NCBI GenBank assembly: GCA_015488885.1
Contig: WFMW01000065.1
Coordinates: forward strand, 1-37,879
Origin: Gammaproteobacteria bacterium
GTDB taxonomy: Bacteria > Pseudomonadota > Gammaproteobacteria > SZUA-229
DNA length: 37,879 bases
Reading direction: 5' to 3'
Below are positions 19,241-28,595 of the stretch, piece by piece. The position numbers were made by a program, and so were the translations under genes. The stretch's first letter is position 1. Each line of letters opens with the position of its first letter. The notes under the pieces were generated by a model. It did not search any database and was not told the DNA's origin. It saw only the letters and a program-made list of their open reading frames with translations.

Positions 19241-21931
19241 TTAAGCTTGCCTGTGTTTTTTTTCAACCGCCATAATTTTCAGGCAGCGGTTTATATCAAT
19301 GGCCATCTGTTTTCCGCATGTATAGCGGTTTTTAAGCTCTTTGGCCAGTGCATGGTTAATGATGATACTAATACAAGGTGGCAGTGTCGGGTTGATTGTG
19401 GCAGGATTCGGGTGTGGTTTGTTACTTATCTGATACATCAGGGTTGCCATGGAATCGGCCTGAAAGGGCAGTTGCCCGAGTACCATCTGAAATAACATAA
19501 CACCCAGTGAAAACAGATCGGACTGACCACTCACTTTTTTGCCAGCAATTTGCTCAGGTGACATGTAGGCCGGGCTTCCCAGTACCAGGCCGGTTTTTGT
19601 TTTACTTGAATCGGTAATACGGGCAATGCCAAAGTCGGTAATCTTCAGGCTGTCAGAGGTTTTATCCCACATGACATTGGCGGGTTTTATATCCCGATGT
19701 ACCACATTATGCCGATGAGCATAATCCAGACCAAGCGCACAACGCTTTATAAGGGTTAGTACCTGTTCGACGGGCAACAGGGTTTTGGGTTTAATATATT
19801 GACTCAGATTATCGCCCTGCAGAAATTCCATGGCAATATAAGCCAGATCCTGTTCTTCACCGGCATCATAAATCGTGACAATATCGGGATGGGTGAGGCG
19901 ACCGGCTGTTTTCGCTTCACGGAAAAAACGTGCTTTGACATCATCGAGTTTATCGGCATCAAATTTCTGTGATAAAGCCATGGTTTTAATTGCCACAGTG
20001 CGGGAAATTTTCGGGTCTTTACCAAGATACACCGCACCCATTGCACCTTTTCCAAGCTCACGTTCAATTTCATAACGACCTAACATGGGTTTCTCGATGC
20101 CGTTGTTATCCAGATTGAGCGTGCCGCCTGTATTGTTGCTGCCGTGAAGAATAATGGTCTGTTCAAGAGATTGTGCCCGACTTGAACGCGCCTTAATATC
20201 ACGAAATTTTGGGTTTATATCACCGATATAGTCATACACGGATCTGGCCTTGTTATACTGGCGCTGGCGTTCATAATCCAGCGCCAGGTTGTAGAATATT
20301 TCCAGCACAGATTTCTCTCGAGGTAATTTACGAAATTTCTCAAATGCCATATCCAGCTGTCCCTGACCCTGTAAAGCAAGCCCCAGCATACGATTACTTT
20401 CTGCTGATTCAATATCCAGACGGGCTTTGCCTTTTTCCGTTAACAGATAACGTTTTGTAGTTAGCAGAATATGCCCGGTGATAAGCAACAGGGCTGGCAT
20501 CATTAACTGTAACCACAGGCCCTGGCGGGTCATTAACAAATATTCGCTTATCAGTAAACCACTTAACAGCAACAGGCTGATGATAAAGCCCGTTGCTGCA
20601 CCCAGTCGCGGTAATACAAACATCAGATACAACGCCAGTAGAAGGACAATACCGGTACGAACATAGATGCCCCAGGCCGGTTCAATATAAAAATCTTCAT
20701 TAAGGATACTTGAAACAGCATGTGCCAGGCTGGCAATGGCTGGCATCGTCGGATTGACCGGGGTAACGAAAGTTTCACCGACACCCAGTGCTGTTGCGCC
20801 GATCAGGACAATTTTATTGTGATACTTTTCTACAGGGATTTTACCCTGCAATACATCATAGAATGAATCAACGCTAAATACCGATCGATTTTTACTGCTC
20901 TGATAAAAGAAGCTGTGCATTTGTGAATATTTATCAGTATAAATACTGAGCCGACCGAGTTGCACTTCTTTACCCACGGTGACTTTTATATTATCAACAC
21001 CCAGATTCAGGCTTTTGGCCGCTATCAGCAAAGCAATGGAAGGGTAATAATGGCCATAATAATCAATAATCAGAGGTTCAGTTCGAATCGCGCCATCAAT
21101 ATCGGCTAAGTTGACCGATGCCCCGATGGCGTTTGCCGATTGACCAATCTGAGGAATGGGGGGCAGGGCTTTCACTGCTGTAAGAGGCGTTGCCCCATCA
21201 GGATTTGTCGCCGTGGTATTGATGATATTAGCGGGTGGAATCTGGTTACGGGTAATATAATCAGCGAATTCGCTATCTGGCTTGCCATAAGCCATACCAG
21301 GAATAAATGGCATATTTAGAATAACATTGCCTGCCTTGCGAATGCTTGTTGCCAGGGTTTTATCGGTATCAAGAGCCATTTCAGCGCTATTAACCTGCTT
21401 GCGAAAAGTTTTAATGTCTATGGCTAGCTGGTGACTGTTGGGTGATTCTTTCAGCGCACGAATAATCTGTCTGCTGGCCAGACGAGTTTGAGGATCTTTT
21501 TTATGACGTAGTCGTTGAAGATTCTGTTTAATGCGGGTATTAAGGGTATTCATCCATGCAGGGATACGGGAAATACTGCTTTGTTCAAAAACCTGTTTAA
21601 GTTGATGAATGTATTGTAAACCGGGGTCAATCTGTGGCTCGGAAAAAAATACTGTTTCAGCAACCACTTTTGCGCCACCCTGTTTGAGTCGATCCAGCAT
21701 TTTTGCCTGAATATCACGCGGCCAGGGCCAGCGACCAATATTTTCAATACTTTGATCATCAATGGCAATGATAGCGATATTGCTGGTAGCCGTTCGAGTT
21801 GAAGAGCGAACCGCATAATCATAGGCATTACGTTCGAGGCTGCCAATAAAACGGCTGTTAGCAAAGGCTAGCAATAACAGGGTAATGACCAGTCCCGTCA
21901 ACCAGTCACTTGTCCAGATCCCCGTTTTCAT
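19241..21931 (-). CDS. CHASE2-domain membrane Ser/Thr protein kinase
   Basis: Membrane receptor kinase of 896 residues with its catalytic domain at the C-terminus. I choose the ATG at 21931, which has AGAGGG five nt upstream; a GTG two codons earlier would sit too close to that site. Order of parts: TM1 (about 10-26); an extracytoplasmic CHASE2 domain (about 30-395, with IAIIAIDDQSIENIGRWPWPR and KIVLIGATALGVGETFVTPV); three TM helices (about 405-485); a TPR-like stretch (about 505-570, MLGLALQGQGQLDMAFEKF); and a Hanks-type kinase from about 616. The kinase has GKGAMGAVY, ATP lysine K649, HRDIKPANV with catalytic D747, DFG as ITDFGIARI, and SPAYMSPEQ. All catalytic residues are present. The PP2C gene follows after 18 bp. 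The external signal and substrates are unknown. Confidence 0.93.
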   Translation of the reverse strand: MKTGIWTSDWLTGLVITLLLLAFANSRFIGSLERNAYDYAVRSSTRTATSNIAIIAIDDQSIENIGRWPWPRDIQAKMLDRLKQGGAKVVAETVFFSEPQIDPGLQYIHQLKQVFEQSSISRIPAWMNTLNTRIKQNLQRLRHKKDPQTRLASRQIIRALKESPNSHQLAIDIKTFRKQVNSAEMALDTDKTLATSIRKAGNVILNMPFIPGMAYGKPDSEFADYITRNQIPPANIINTTATNPDGATPLTAVKALPPIPQIGQSANAIGASVNLADIDGAIRTEPLIIDYYGHYYPSIALLIAAKSLNLGVDNIKVTVGKEVQLGRLSIYTDKYSQMHSFFYQSSKNRSVFSVDSFYDVLQGKIPVEKYHNKIVLIGATALGVGETFVTPVNPTMPAIASLAHAVSSILNEDFYIEPAWGIYVRTGIVLLLALYLMFVLPRLGAATGFIISLLLLSGLLISEYLLMTRQGLWLQLMMPALLLITGHILLTTKRYLLTEKGKARLDIESAESNRMLGLALQGQGQLDMAFEKFRKLPREKSVLEIFYNLALDYERQRQYNKARSVYDYIGDINPKFRDIKARSSRAQSLEQTIILHGSNNTGGTLNLDNNGIEKPMLGRYEIERELGKGAMGAVYLGKDPKISRTVAIKTMALSQKFDADKLDDVKARFFREAKTAGRLTHPDIVTIYDAGEEQDLAYIAMEFLQGDNLSQYIKPKTLLPVEQVLTLIKRCALGLDYAHRHNVVHRDIKPANVMWDKTSDSLKITDFGIARITDSSKTKTGLVLGSPAYMSPEQIAGKKVSGQSDLFSLGVMLFQMVLGQLPFQADSMATLMYQISNKPHPNPATINPTLPPCISIIINHALAKELKNRYTCGKQMAIDINRCLKIMAVEKKHRQA

Positions 21932-22029
21932 AAACACCCTCTTGTTATGGCTTTATCAGAGAGTTTAGTCTGAAAATAATAAACTGCTATAAGGTGGTAT
22001 TAAAATGGCGCATAATTAAAGCAGGGTAG

Positions 22030-22055
22030 GTTGGAAGAGCGAATCGTCATCCGAC
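22030..22055. repeat. Palindromic repeat copy A
   Basis: Imperfect hairpin with GTTGGA and TCCGAC arms. The 28-nt stretch from 22029 matches copy C at 22169-22196 in 23 of 28 positions, so these are two copies of a dispersed palindromic element. I recall similar GTTGGATGACG-type intergenic repeats from other proteobacterial genomes, but I cannot verify that here. Confidence 0.6.
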
Positions 22056-22096
22056 ACAATACAGCTGAACCGTTAAATATTGGTTACAAACCTGAC

Positions 22097-22117
22097 GGAA
22101 TACGCTATCGCTATTCC
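22097..22117. repeat. Palindromic repeat copy B (GGAATA...TATTCC)
   Basis: Near-perfect palindrome with GGAATA and TATTCC arms around CGCTATCGC. It has the same overall style as copies A and C (short G-rich arms around a CG-rich core) but a different sequence, so it is a second repeat type in the same gap. Confidence 0.55.
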
Positions 22118-22169
22118 ATCCTACGTTCAGGGAGTGCCCACAATGCCGGGTTGGACTGCGATTTTACAG

Positions 22170-22195
22170 GTCGGAAGAGTGAAATGTCATCCAAC
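22170..22195. repeat. Palindromic repeat copy C
   Basis: Hairpin with GTCGGA and TCCAAC arms, related to copy A as described there. Its right end runs into the 18-bp tandem duplication at 22186-22221. Confidence 0.6.
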
Positions 22196-22221
22196 ATGAT
22201 TAAGTCATCCAACATGATTAA
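22186..22221. repeat. 18-bp perfect tandem duplication
   Basis: GTCATCCAACATGATTAA occurs twice head to tail, at 22186-22203 and 22204-22221. It duplicates the right arm of palindrome copy C, which suggests slippage or repair at the hairpin. Confidence 0.85.
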
Positions 22222-22244
22222 TCTGCACCGGTTAACGTGTACAG

Positions 22245-23198
22245 TTACCGTGCAACCGGCACGGCAAGTTGCTGGCTTAACTCACTGCTAATCGCTTGTG
22301 ACATGGTTGTTCCCAACTTGCCGGCAAAACGTTCCAGTAAATCATCTTTGACAGTGTAGTTCACCATGGTTTGTTCGCCAATAATTTTTCTGGCAACATA
22401 ACTGGCACTACCTAGCCCGTCAATCAGACCAATTTTAACCGCATCTGCACCCGTCCAGATCAGGCCGGAAAACAGACCGTCAACCGATGTGTCCAGACGT
22501 TTTCCCCGGCCTTTTTCAACCGAGTGAATGAATTGCTGATGAATTTCATCCAGCATCGCCTGTACTTTCTTTTTCGCGGTTTCATTAACTGGTAAAAACG
22601 GGTCGAGCAGCGCCTTGTTCTTGCCTGCCGTTAAAGTGCGGCGTTCAATACCAATTTTTTTCATCACATCAACAAAACCAAAATTATCCATGCGTACCCC
22701 GATGGAACCGACAATGCTGGCTTTATCGGCATAAATTTTATCAGCTGCCGAGGCGATATAATAACAGCCGGATGCGCAGATATCGCTGACTACTGCATAC
22801 AGGTGGATATCAGGGTGCAGTTTGCGTAAACGTTTTATTTCATCATAGATATAACCTGACTGAACCGGTGAACCACCAGGGCTGTTGGCACGCAGGATAA
22901 CGCCGACCGTTTTATCATTATCAAAGGCATCACGTAACGCGGTGATAATGTTGTCGGCGCTGGCAGGCTCTTTATCGGCAATGACACCATTTAAATCAAC
23001 AACTGCCGTATGAGGTTTGATAGCCGAAACATTGGTCAGGCTGGTGAGGCTGGAGAAATAGAAAAAAATACCAATATAAGTAAAGGTGAGTAATTTAAAG
23101 AAAATACCCCAGCGACGTGAGCGGCGTTTTTCGATGAGGCTGGATTCTGCCAGCCGGGTTACCAGGTTTTTTTCCCAGTCCGGGTTGTTGTCGTTCAT
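22245..23198 (-). CDS. SppA-like S49 signal peptide peptidase
   Basis: Inner-membrane serine protease of family S49 that degrades cleaved signal peptides; short form, 317 residues. It has a basic N-terminal tail, one TM segment (about 31-52) and a protease domain from about 62. Visible motifs: GVILRANSPGGSP (substrate strand), VSDICASGCYYIASAADKIYA with nucleophile S143, and SIVGSIGVRM. The general base is probably K195 in TAGKNKALLDPF, 52 residues after the serine as in the Bacillus SppA dyad. The ATG at 23198 is supported by the TM position. It lies 116 bp after rluC on the same strand. The rluC-sppA neighbourhood is common in gammaproteobacteria, usually with a HAD-family gene between, which is absent here. 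Confidence 0.92.
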   Translation of the reverse strand: MNDNNPDWEKNLVTRLAESSLIEKRRSRRWGIFFKLLTFTYIGIFFYFSSLTSLTNVSAIKPHTAVVDLNGVIADKEPASADNIITALRDAFDNDKTVGVILRANSPGGSPVQSGYIYDEIKRLRKLHPDIHLYAVVSDICASGCYYIASAADKIYADKASIVGSIGVRMDNFGFVDVMKKIGIERRTLTAGKNKALLDPFLPVNETAKKKVQAMLDEIHQQFIHSVEKGRGKRLDTSVDGLFSGLIWTGADAVKIGLIDGLGSASYVARKIIGEQTMVNYTVKDDLLERFAGKLGTTMSQAISSELSQQLAVPVAR

Positions 23199-23314
23199 TA
23201 TTATGCCTGTGTATGCGTAAAAGGGTAAGCCTGCTATAGTTTACCGGAAACAGGGATTTTTACACAGAGGTTTTCTGTTCCTTGTTCTCTGTTCCAGAGT
23301 AGATGCCCGGCCTG

Positions 23315-24262
23315 TTACTTTGTTGCGCTTAAGGTCTGCAGGCATTTTTCCAGTTCCGGACTTAAGGGTGCGCTGAGTCTGATACCGGCCTGCAAGGGCA
23401 GGTACAGACTACTGGCATGCAGAAACAGGCGTTTTAAACCCAGAGTGCGTAAATGCCGGTTATATTTTTTGTCACCATATTTAGTATCGCCAGCCACAGG
23501 GTGCTGACAGTGCATGGCATGGACGCGAATCTGGTGCATTCTGCCGGTCTCAATTTTAATACGCACAAGGGTATAGTCTTTAAAGGTTTCAACCGGTTCA
23601 AAGTGGCTGATGGCGGTCAGGCCATTATCGTCTACATGCATCCGGTGTTCGCCACTCTGGCAGATTTTACTGATAGCAGCATCGATCCGCTCGGTGCCTG
23701 GTGGCCAGTGTCCACAGACCAGCGCGTAATAGATTTTCTCTATCTGTGGCAGTGTTCTGTCCTGATGATCCTGCTGGAACAGGCGGTGGATGTCGGTCAG
23801 GGCATGACGGTTCTTTGTCATCAATAAAACGCCGCTGGTTTCACGGTCGAGGCGATGCACCAGTTCAAGTGTTATGTCAGGCATTAGCTGGCGGCAAGCT
23901 TCAATTACGCCAAAACGTAATCCGCTACCACTGTGGACGGCAATGCCTGAAGGTTTGTTAATGGCCAGCAGGTTATCATCCTGATAAATAATGCTTTCAG
24001 CCAGCTGCTGCAGTACGTTATCGGGCACCAGGATTCGTTCACGTTGTTCCAGCTGGAGGGGCGGGACGCGTAGTCTGTCACCACCATTTAATTTATATGA
24101 TGGTTTTTTACGGCCACTGTTAACCCGTACCTGACCACTGCGAAGCAAGCGATAAATATGACTTTTTGGTACATTTTTCAGATGCTTAAGCAGAAAATTG
24201 TCAACACGTTGGCCTTCCTGGCTGTCGCTTATTTCGATAATTCGGGCAGGCTGCTTTTTCAA
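23315..24262 (-). CDS. rluC: 23S rRNA pseudouridine synthase RluC
   Basis: Isomerises uridines 955, 2504 and 2580 of 23S rRNA (E. coli RluC numbering). The 315-residue protein has an N-terminal S4 RNA-binding domain (about 18-80, QRVDNFLLKHLKNVPKSHIY), the RluA/C/D catalytic motif HRLDRETSG at 136-144 with catalytic D139, and a late GRMHQIRVHAMHCQHPVAGD. The start codon is TTG at 24262 (MKKQPARIIEI), with no clear ribosome site and no upstream ATG. The divergent placement against rne matches the E. coli arrangement, which favours RluC over RluA or RluD. It could be co-transcribed with the downstream sppA gene. Confidence 0.92.
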   Translation of the reverse strand: MKKQPARIIEISDSQEGQRVDNFLLKHLKNVPKSHIYRLLRSGQVRVNSGRKKPSYKLNGGDRLRVPPLQLEQRERILVPDNVLQQLAESIIYQDDNLLAINKPSGIAVHSGSGLRFGVIEACRQLMPDITLELVHRLDRETSGVLLMTKNRHALTDIHRLFQQDHQDRTLPQIEKIYYALVCGHWPPGTERIDAAISKICQSGEHRMHVDDNGLTAISHFEPVETFKDYTLVRIKIETGRMHQIRVHAMHCQHPVAGDTKYGDKKYNRHLRTLGLKRLFLHASSLYLPLQAGIRLSAPLSPELEKCLQTLSATK

Positions 24263-24876
24263 GGTGTTATTTTCGGTTATCGGTTATAGTTAAAAGGGTT
24301 ATAGTATCTGGGTTTTGGGTATAGTATTTTGTTTCGGGTATAGTCTTTTTTAAGGGTCGTAGATCGTTAGCATAATAAACCTTGACCCGACGGTTACATT
24401 TTGACAGACTATATGCCTGTTTAAATATTATACCAGAGGTATATTGCTTTCATTAACTCGATTATATCGTTAATAATGTAAGGTAAAAAATGCAAGGTAA
24501 CAGACCAGTTTTTATAATTTGTAGCTGTTTTTGTCATTGACTACAGATAGCATGCTACCAATCATCGATGTCAGGGTGCCTGAGTCATCGAATAGAAAAA
24601 ATAGCAATAAACCAGATAATCATAACAAACAAGTGTTAATAACCCATTTCATCCCCCTATTTTACTTAATCACACCCACAGAACAGGTTGTCCTGTTTAC
24701 CGTCATGGTTATCATGGCAGCTGGTGTCATTCTGGCGCAGTTATATTCGCAGCTGTATTTTTCACAGCTATTTTTAATCAGCGATTTAATTGTCGATAGC
24801 TATCGAAGCACTGGTTTTGTGCGGGTTCGTATGCTACTGCGGTGTGTATTAAGTCACCATTCAGGTTTTACTGTAA
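24263..24876. promoter_or_regulatory. 614-bp divergent rluC-rne region, probable long rne leader
   Basis: In E. coli, rne has a long 5' UTR that mediates autoregulation and is divergent from rluC; the same layout is seen here. The left part has four copies of (G)GGT(T)ATAGT at 24281-24290, 24296-24305, 24317-24325 and 24336-24344, each containing a -10-like TATAGT. An open frame from 24531 (TTG) or 24552 (ATG) includes a hydrophobic stretch but runs out of frame into rne and has no recognisable homology, so I do not call it a gene. I could not identify the E. coli-type hp2 hairpin by eye. Confidence 0.5.
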
Positions 24877-27378
24877 ATGAAAAGAATTTTAATCAATGCC
24901 GTCCAGAAAGAAGAAATACGTGTTGCCATGGTCGATGGCCAGGTATTATACGATCTGGACGTAGAAGTCCCCTCCCACGAGCAAAAGAAATCCAATGTAT
25001 ACAAAGGTAAAATTACCCGCGTAGAACCCAGTCTGGAAGCCTGTTTTGTTGATTATGGTGCTGAGCGCCATGGTTTTTTGCCGTTCAAGGAAATTTCCCG
25101 TCAATATTTTACCGAAGAGGCGTTAAAAGCCGGTGGCCGACCTGATATCCGTACCGCGATTAAAGAAGGCCAGGAAGTTGTTGTTCAGGTAGAAAAAGAA
25201 GAGCGGGGAAACAAAGGCGCGGCCATTACCACTTTTGTCAGCCTCGCCGGACGCTATCTGGTACTTATGCCAAATAACCCGCGTGCGGGTGGTGTTTCCC
25301 GCCGTATTGCCGGTGAAGACCGTAATCTGATTCGTGAGGCTTTAAGTCAGCTTGAAGTACCGGAAGGTATGGGGCTTATTGTACGCACTGCGGGTGTTGG
25401 GCGCAGTGCAGAAGAACTGCAGTGGGATTTAAACTATCTGTTGCAACTCTGGTCTGCGTTTGAACAGGCGGCAGCTGAGCGTTCGGCACCGTTTCTGATT
25501 TATCAGGAAAGCGATGTTACCACGCGTGCCTTACGCGATTATTTTCGTAGTGATATCAATGAAGTTCTGATTGATTCCGAGGATGTGTATAACGCCGCCA
25601 TGGAATTTGTGCAGCAGGTCATGCCTAACAGCGTGAACCGGATCAAACGCTATGATGATACCGTACCATTATTCAATCGCTTCCAGATTGAGAACCAGAT
25701 CGAATCAGCTTATCGGCGCGAGGTATCGTTACCCTCGGGTGGAGCCATTGTTATTGACCATACCGAAGCCTTGATCTCCATTGACATTAACTCGGCACGT
25801 TCAACCAAAGGCAGTGATATTGAAGAAACGGCCACCAATACCAATCTTGAAGCAGCAGATGAAATTGCCCGTCAGTTACGCTTGCGCGACCTGGGTGGGC
25901 TGATCGTTATCGATTTTATCGATATGCTGAATAATAAAAATCAGCGTGCCGTTGAAAATCGTTTGAATAGCGCTGTGCAACTGGATCGGGCACGGGTACA
26001 AATTGGTCGTATTTCCCGTTTTGGCCTGCTGGAAATGTCACGCCAGCGTCTCAAGCCCTCGTTAGGTGAATCGACACAAATTGTTTGTCCGCGTTGTAAT
26101 GGCCAGGGTACTATTCGTACCGTTGAGTCTCTGTCTTTATCGCTGGTTCGGGTGATAAAGGAAGAAGCATTAAAAAACAGTTCCACCCGGGTGGATTTAC
26201 ATGTGCCCGTTGATGTGGCTACCTTTCTGTTAAATGAAAAACGCCGGGCTATTGCTGACGTTGAAAAACAAACTGGTGTACAAATACTGGTTATTGCTAA
26301 TCCGACACTGGAAACACCACAATATAAAGTCGAACGTATTCGTAAAAATGACTATGATGATAATGAAGGCAAAGCCAGTTATCAGCGTGCAGAAGTGGAA
26401 AGCGAATATCAGCTCGAAATGCTTAAGGAAAAACCAATTCAGCCAGAACAGGCGGCAGTAAAAGGGATAAAGCCGGGACAACGTCCAGCACCGAAACCAA
26501 AACCAGCTACATCAGAGGGAGAAAAAACCGATAAACGACAACCTAAAGGATTTCTTGGGAAACTGGTTTCAATTTTTAGCGGTGAGACGGAATCAGCGGA
26601 CGAAACGGCTAAAAAACCACCGCGCGCGCGTCAAGCACGTGGCAAAGGTTCACGTGTGGGACAACGCAATAATACTGGCCAGGGGCGTGGTCGTGGTCGC
26701 CGCAGGTCAAATACCAGGAATACAAATCAGGCTGGCAATACGGCTGCGGCTCATAATAATGCGGCTCATCATAATAACCTGGGTAATAAACGTAATAGTA
26801 AAGATACCCGTGCAAAAAATGATGATAAAAAGACCGGCAATCATCAATCAGCAACGTCAGCACAAAAAAAACCGGCCACTAAAGCGGAGAATAAAAATAC
26901 AACAGGTGCTAATAATACAGGCAGGCAGAAAGCCGCTGAGAAAAACAGTTCAAATGCCGATAAGACTAAACCCGAAAAAAATCAGGGGATAGCAAAAAAA
27001 ACCGGACAGGGACAACGTAATCGTCGGCGTAATAACCCGAAACGTTCTGCGAAAGATACTGTGGTTAGTGCACAAAATCCACCGGCTGCAAGCAATGCAG
27101 GCGCTGAGGTGTCGGCTTCTGTTAGCCCTGCCAAACCAGCAACTAATGTAAAATCAGCAGTAGCAGTACCAGAAACAAAAGCTGCAACCGGCGTTGCCGC
27201 CAGCTCAAACAAACCTGAATCAAACAAACCAGAATCAGATAGATCTGAATCAAACCAATCCAGATCAGTGCAGCAAGGAAAACCTGTCAATACAAAAACA
27301 GCCAGGCCGAAATCAGCTGAAGACAAACAGCCATTAAGCAATGAAAACCGACCGGCAACATTACCGATTGATAAGTAG
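24877..27378 (+). CDS. rne: Ribonuclease E
   Basis: Endoribonuclease that starts mRNA decay, matures rRNA and tRNA, and scaffolds the degradosome at the inner membrane. The 833-residue product begins [21 protein letters not shown]. The catalytic half (to about 520) contains the S1 domain, metal-binding D303 ([12 protein letters not shown]) and D346 (IVIDFIDML), and the Zn-link cysteines C404 and C407 (CPRCNGQGT), all at the same numbers as E. coli. [12 protein letters not shown] at 558-569 is a good candidate for the amphipathic membrane-targeting segment A. The tail from about 580 is disordered: an Arg-rich block ([12 protein letters not shown]) and a second one (NRRRNNPKR) probably bind RNA, set in Asn/Lys/Ala/Ser-rich low complexity with a short KPES-type repeat near the end. 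No PNPase or enolase binding site is recognisable. Confidence 0.96.
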   Translation: MKRILINAVQKEEIRVAMVDGQVLYDLDVEVPSHEQKKSNVYKGKITRVEPSLEACFVDYGAERHGFLPFKEISRQYFTEEALKAGGRPDIRTAIKEGQEVVVQVEKEERGNKGAAITTFVSLAGRYLVLMPNNPRAGGVSRRIAGEDRNLIREALSQLEVPEGMGLIVRTAGVGRSAEELQWDLNYLLQLWSAFEQAAAERSAPFLIYQESDVTTRALRDYFRSDINEVLIDSEDVYNAAMEFVQQVMPNSVNRIKRYDDTVPLFNRFQIENQIESAYRREVSLPSGGAIVIDHTEALISIDINSARSTKGSDIEETATNTNLEAADEIARQLRLRDLGGLIVIDFIDMLNNKNQRAVENRLNSAVQLDRARVQIGRISRFGLLEMSRQRLKPSLGESTQIVCPRCNGQGTIRTVESLSLSLVRVIKEEALKNSSTRVDLHVPVDVATFLLNEKRRAIADVEKQTGVQILVIANPTLETPQYKVERIRKNDYDDNEGKASYQRAEVESEYQLEMLKEKPIQPEQAAVKGIKPGQRPAPKPKPATSEGEKTDKRQPKGFLGKLVSIFSGETESADETAKKPPRARQARGKGSRVGQRNNTGQGRGRGRRRSNTRNTNQAGNTAAAHNNAAHHNNLGNKRNSKDTRAKNDDKKTGNHQSATSAQKKPATKAENKNTTGANNTGRQKAAEKNSSNADKTKPEKNQGIAKKTGQGQRNRRRNNPKRSAKDTVVSAQNPPAASNAGAEVSASVSPAKPATNVKSAVAVPETKAATGVAASSNKPESNKPESDRSESNQSRSVQQGKPVNTKTARPKSAEDKQPLSNENRPATLPIDK

Positions 27379-27382
27379 GATG

Positions 27383-27931
27383 CTATAAGGCGGTCTCTGT
27401 TCCTGAACAGGTTTCTGAATTCTGGAAATAGCTGGTCTGCAGGTGTGTTAGCAAACCGTCTGCGGCTTCTTCAATCAGGTTCAGTACAATTTCAAAACCA
27501 TTGCCAGAGCCATAATAAGGGTCAGGTACTTCACTGGTTTCGCTCTTGCTATAGTCAAGAAACAGATGGATTTTATGTTCATAACCGGCAGGACAGATGG
27601 CGGCTAAATCTTCCCGGTTACTTTTATCCATAGCAATAATGTAGTCAAAATGAATAAAATCATCGCTGCTGACCTTGCGTGCCGACAGCGTGCTTAAATC
27701 AATATTGCGCTTTTCTGCTGCCAACTGTGCGCGTGGATCAGGTGGGTTACCAATATGGTAAGCGTGGGTACCTGCAGAGTCTGTTTTTATCCTGTCCTCA
27801 AGCCCGGCTGTTTTTACTCGATCATGAAATACACCCTCAGCAGAAGGGGAACGGCAGATGTTGCCCATGCAAACGAATAATATGGCTATTGTCGAATTTG
27901 GTATGTTTGATCTTGTTGAATCTGTATTCAT
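27383..27931 (-). CDS. Low-molecular-weight protein-tyrosine phosphatase
   Basis: Cysteine-dependent phosphatase of 182 residues. The P-loop is CMGNICRS (C21 nucleophile, R27), followed by SPSAEGVF, and the general acid is D137 in VPDPYYG; all catalytic residues are intact. It has a short Ser/Asn-rich N-terminal extension and a longer tail than the usual about 155 residues. Family members act on tyrosine kinases of exopolysaccharide systems, on arginine-phosphates or on small phosphate esters; no such partner is adjacent. It is convergent with rne, with only 4 bp between stops. An ATG further in would lose the first beta strand, so the ATG at 27931 is preferred. Confidence 0.93.
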   Translation of the reverse strand: MNTDSTRSNIPNSTIAILFVCMGNICRSPSAEGVFHDRVKTAGLEDRIKTDSAGTHAYHIGNPPDPRAQLAAEKRNIDLSTLSARKVSSDDFIHFDYIIAMDKSNREDLAAICPAGYEHKIHLFLDYSKSETSEVPDPYYGSGNGFEIVLNLIEEAADGLLTHLQTSYFQNSETCSGTETAL

Positions 27932-28011
27932 ATATGATTGTAACTACTCAGCTAACCATTGAAATAGCCGGGTTTGTCCAATTATGGCAAAATATTCTCC
28001 CGGTTCAGGTT

Positions 28012-28039
28012 TTGTTTACAGCTATTCTACAGGTATAAT
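28012..28039 (+). promoter_or_regulatory. Candidate promoter for the DUF302 gene
   Basis: TTGTTT at 28012-28017 and TATAAT at 28034-28039 are separated by 16 bp. This would start transcription near 28046, about 80 nt before the DUF302 ATG, in the gap divergent from the tyrosine phosphatase. Confidence 0.45.
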
Positions 28040-28125
28040 AGCCGATTATTCAATTGCATGACATCCTTTCCGGGGGGTAGTTTTCGAACAGATTCCTCGC
28101 AAACCCACTTACTGGAGTTATTACT

Positions 28126-28512
28126 ATGAGTTACTATTTTGCAAAAACCCTTGATACCGATTTTGATGAAGTTATTAAACAGGTAACGGAACAGCTTGCA
28201 GCGTCAGGTTTCGGTATATTAACCACGATTGATGTCAGTGCGACATTAAAAAAGAAACTGGATGCTGATCTCAAGCGTTATACCATTCTTGGTGCCTGCC
28301 ATCCACAATCTGCCTATCAAGCCATTCAGGCAGAAAATAAAATTGGTGTGATGTTGCCGTGTAATGTTCTGGTACGTGAAACCGATGATGGTAAAGTGGA
28401 AGTTGCAGCGGTTGATCCCATTGCCTCAATGTCAGCAGTACAGAATGAATCACTGGGCGGTATTGCAACAGATGTGCAGGAAAAATTAAAAAATGTTGTT
28501 GAAAGCCTGTAA
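28126..28512 (+). CDS. DUF302-family protein
   Basis: Small cytoplasmic protein of 128 residues with no signal peptide. It matches the DUF302 family: YYFAKTLDTDFDEVIKQVTEQLAASGFGILTTIDV at the start, then a YTILGACHPQSAYQA segment and IGVMLPCNVLVRE, followed by a DPIASM motif. These are the usual landmarks, including the Cys in GACHP and the Cys in PCN. The molecular function of the family is not established; some members have been linked to metal or sulfur metabolism, which I cannot confirm here. The ATG at 28126 has GGAG 8 nt upstream. It precedes a glutaredoxin and cysG on the same strand, so a redox or sulfur-related operon is possible. Confidence 0.9.
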   Translation: MSYYFAKTLDTDFDEVIKQVTEQLAASGFGILTTIDVSATLKKKLDADLKRYTILGACHPQSAYQAIQAENKIGVMLPCNVLVRETDDGKVEVAAVDPIASMSAVQNESLGGIATDVQEKLKNVVESL

Positions 28513-28595
28513 AAATAGCTGTTGAAAGCCAGTAAACATATGTGGCTGAAAATGGATTAAATATTTTTTCATTGTTCCTGGTTAATGGATTCAAA

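Larger units (their letters stand above)
21932..22244. other. 313-bp intergenic region rich in palindromic repeats
   Basis: Lies between the CHASE2 kinase start and the SppA stop. It should contain the kinase promoter, but I see no clear -35/-10 pair. Most of it is occupied by the palindromic repeats listed separately (22030-22055, 22097-22117, 22170-22195) and an 18-bp tandem duplication (22186-22221). The open frames crossing it have no recognisable features. Confidence 0.6.

Noticed and set aside
18395-21931. Type VI secretion PpkA/PppA regulatory pair
   Set aside because: No T6SS structural gene or FHA-domain gene is nearby, and the CHASE2 architecture differs from PpkA.
22031-22291. Open frame in the kinase-sppA gap
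   Set aside because: It runs through palindromic repeats and into the sppA 3' end, with no homology seen.
24531-25010. 159-codon open frame with a hydrophobic stretch in front of rne
   Set aside because: It starts with TTG, runs out of frame across the rne start, and its second half is a frame-shifted reading of rne. The region fits a long rne leader better.
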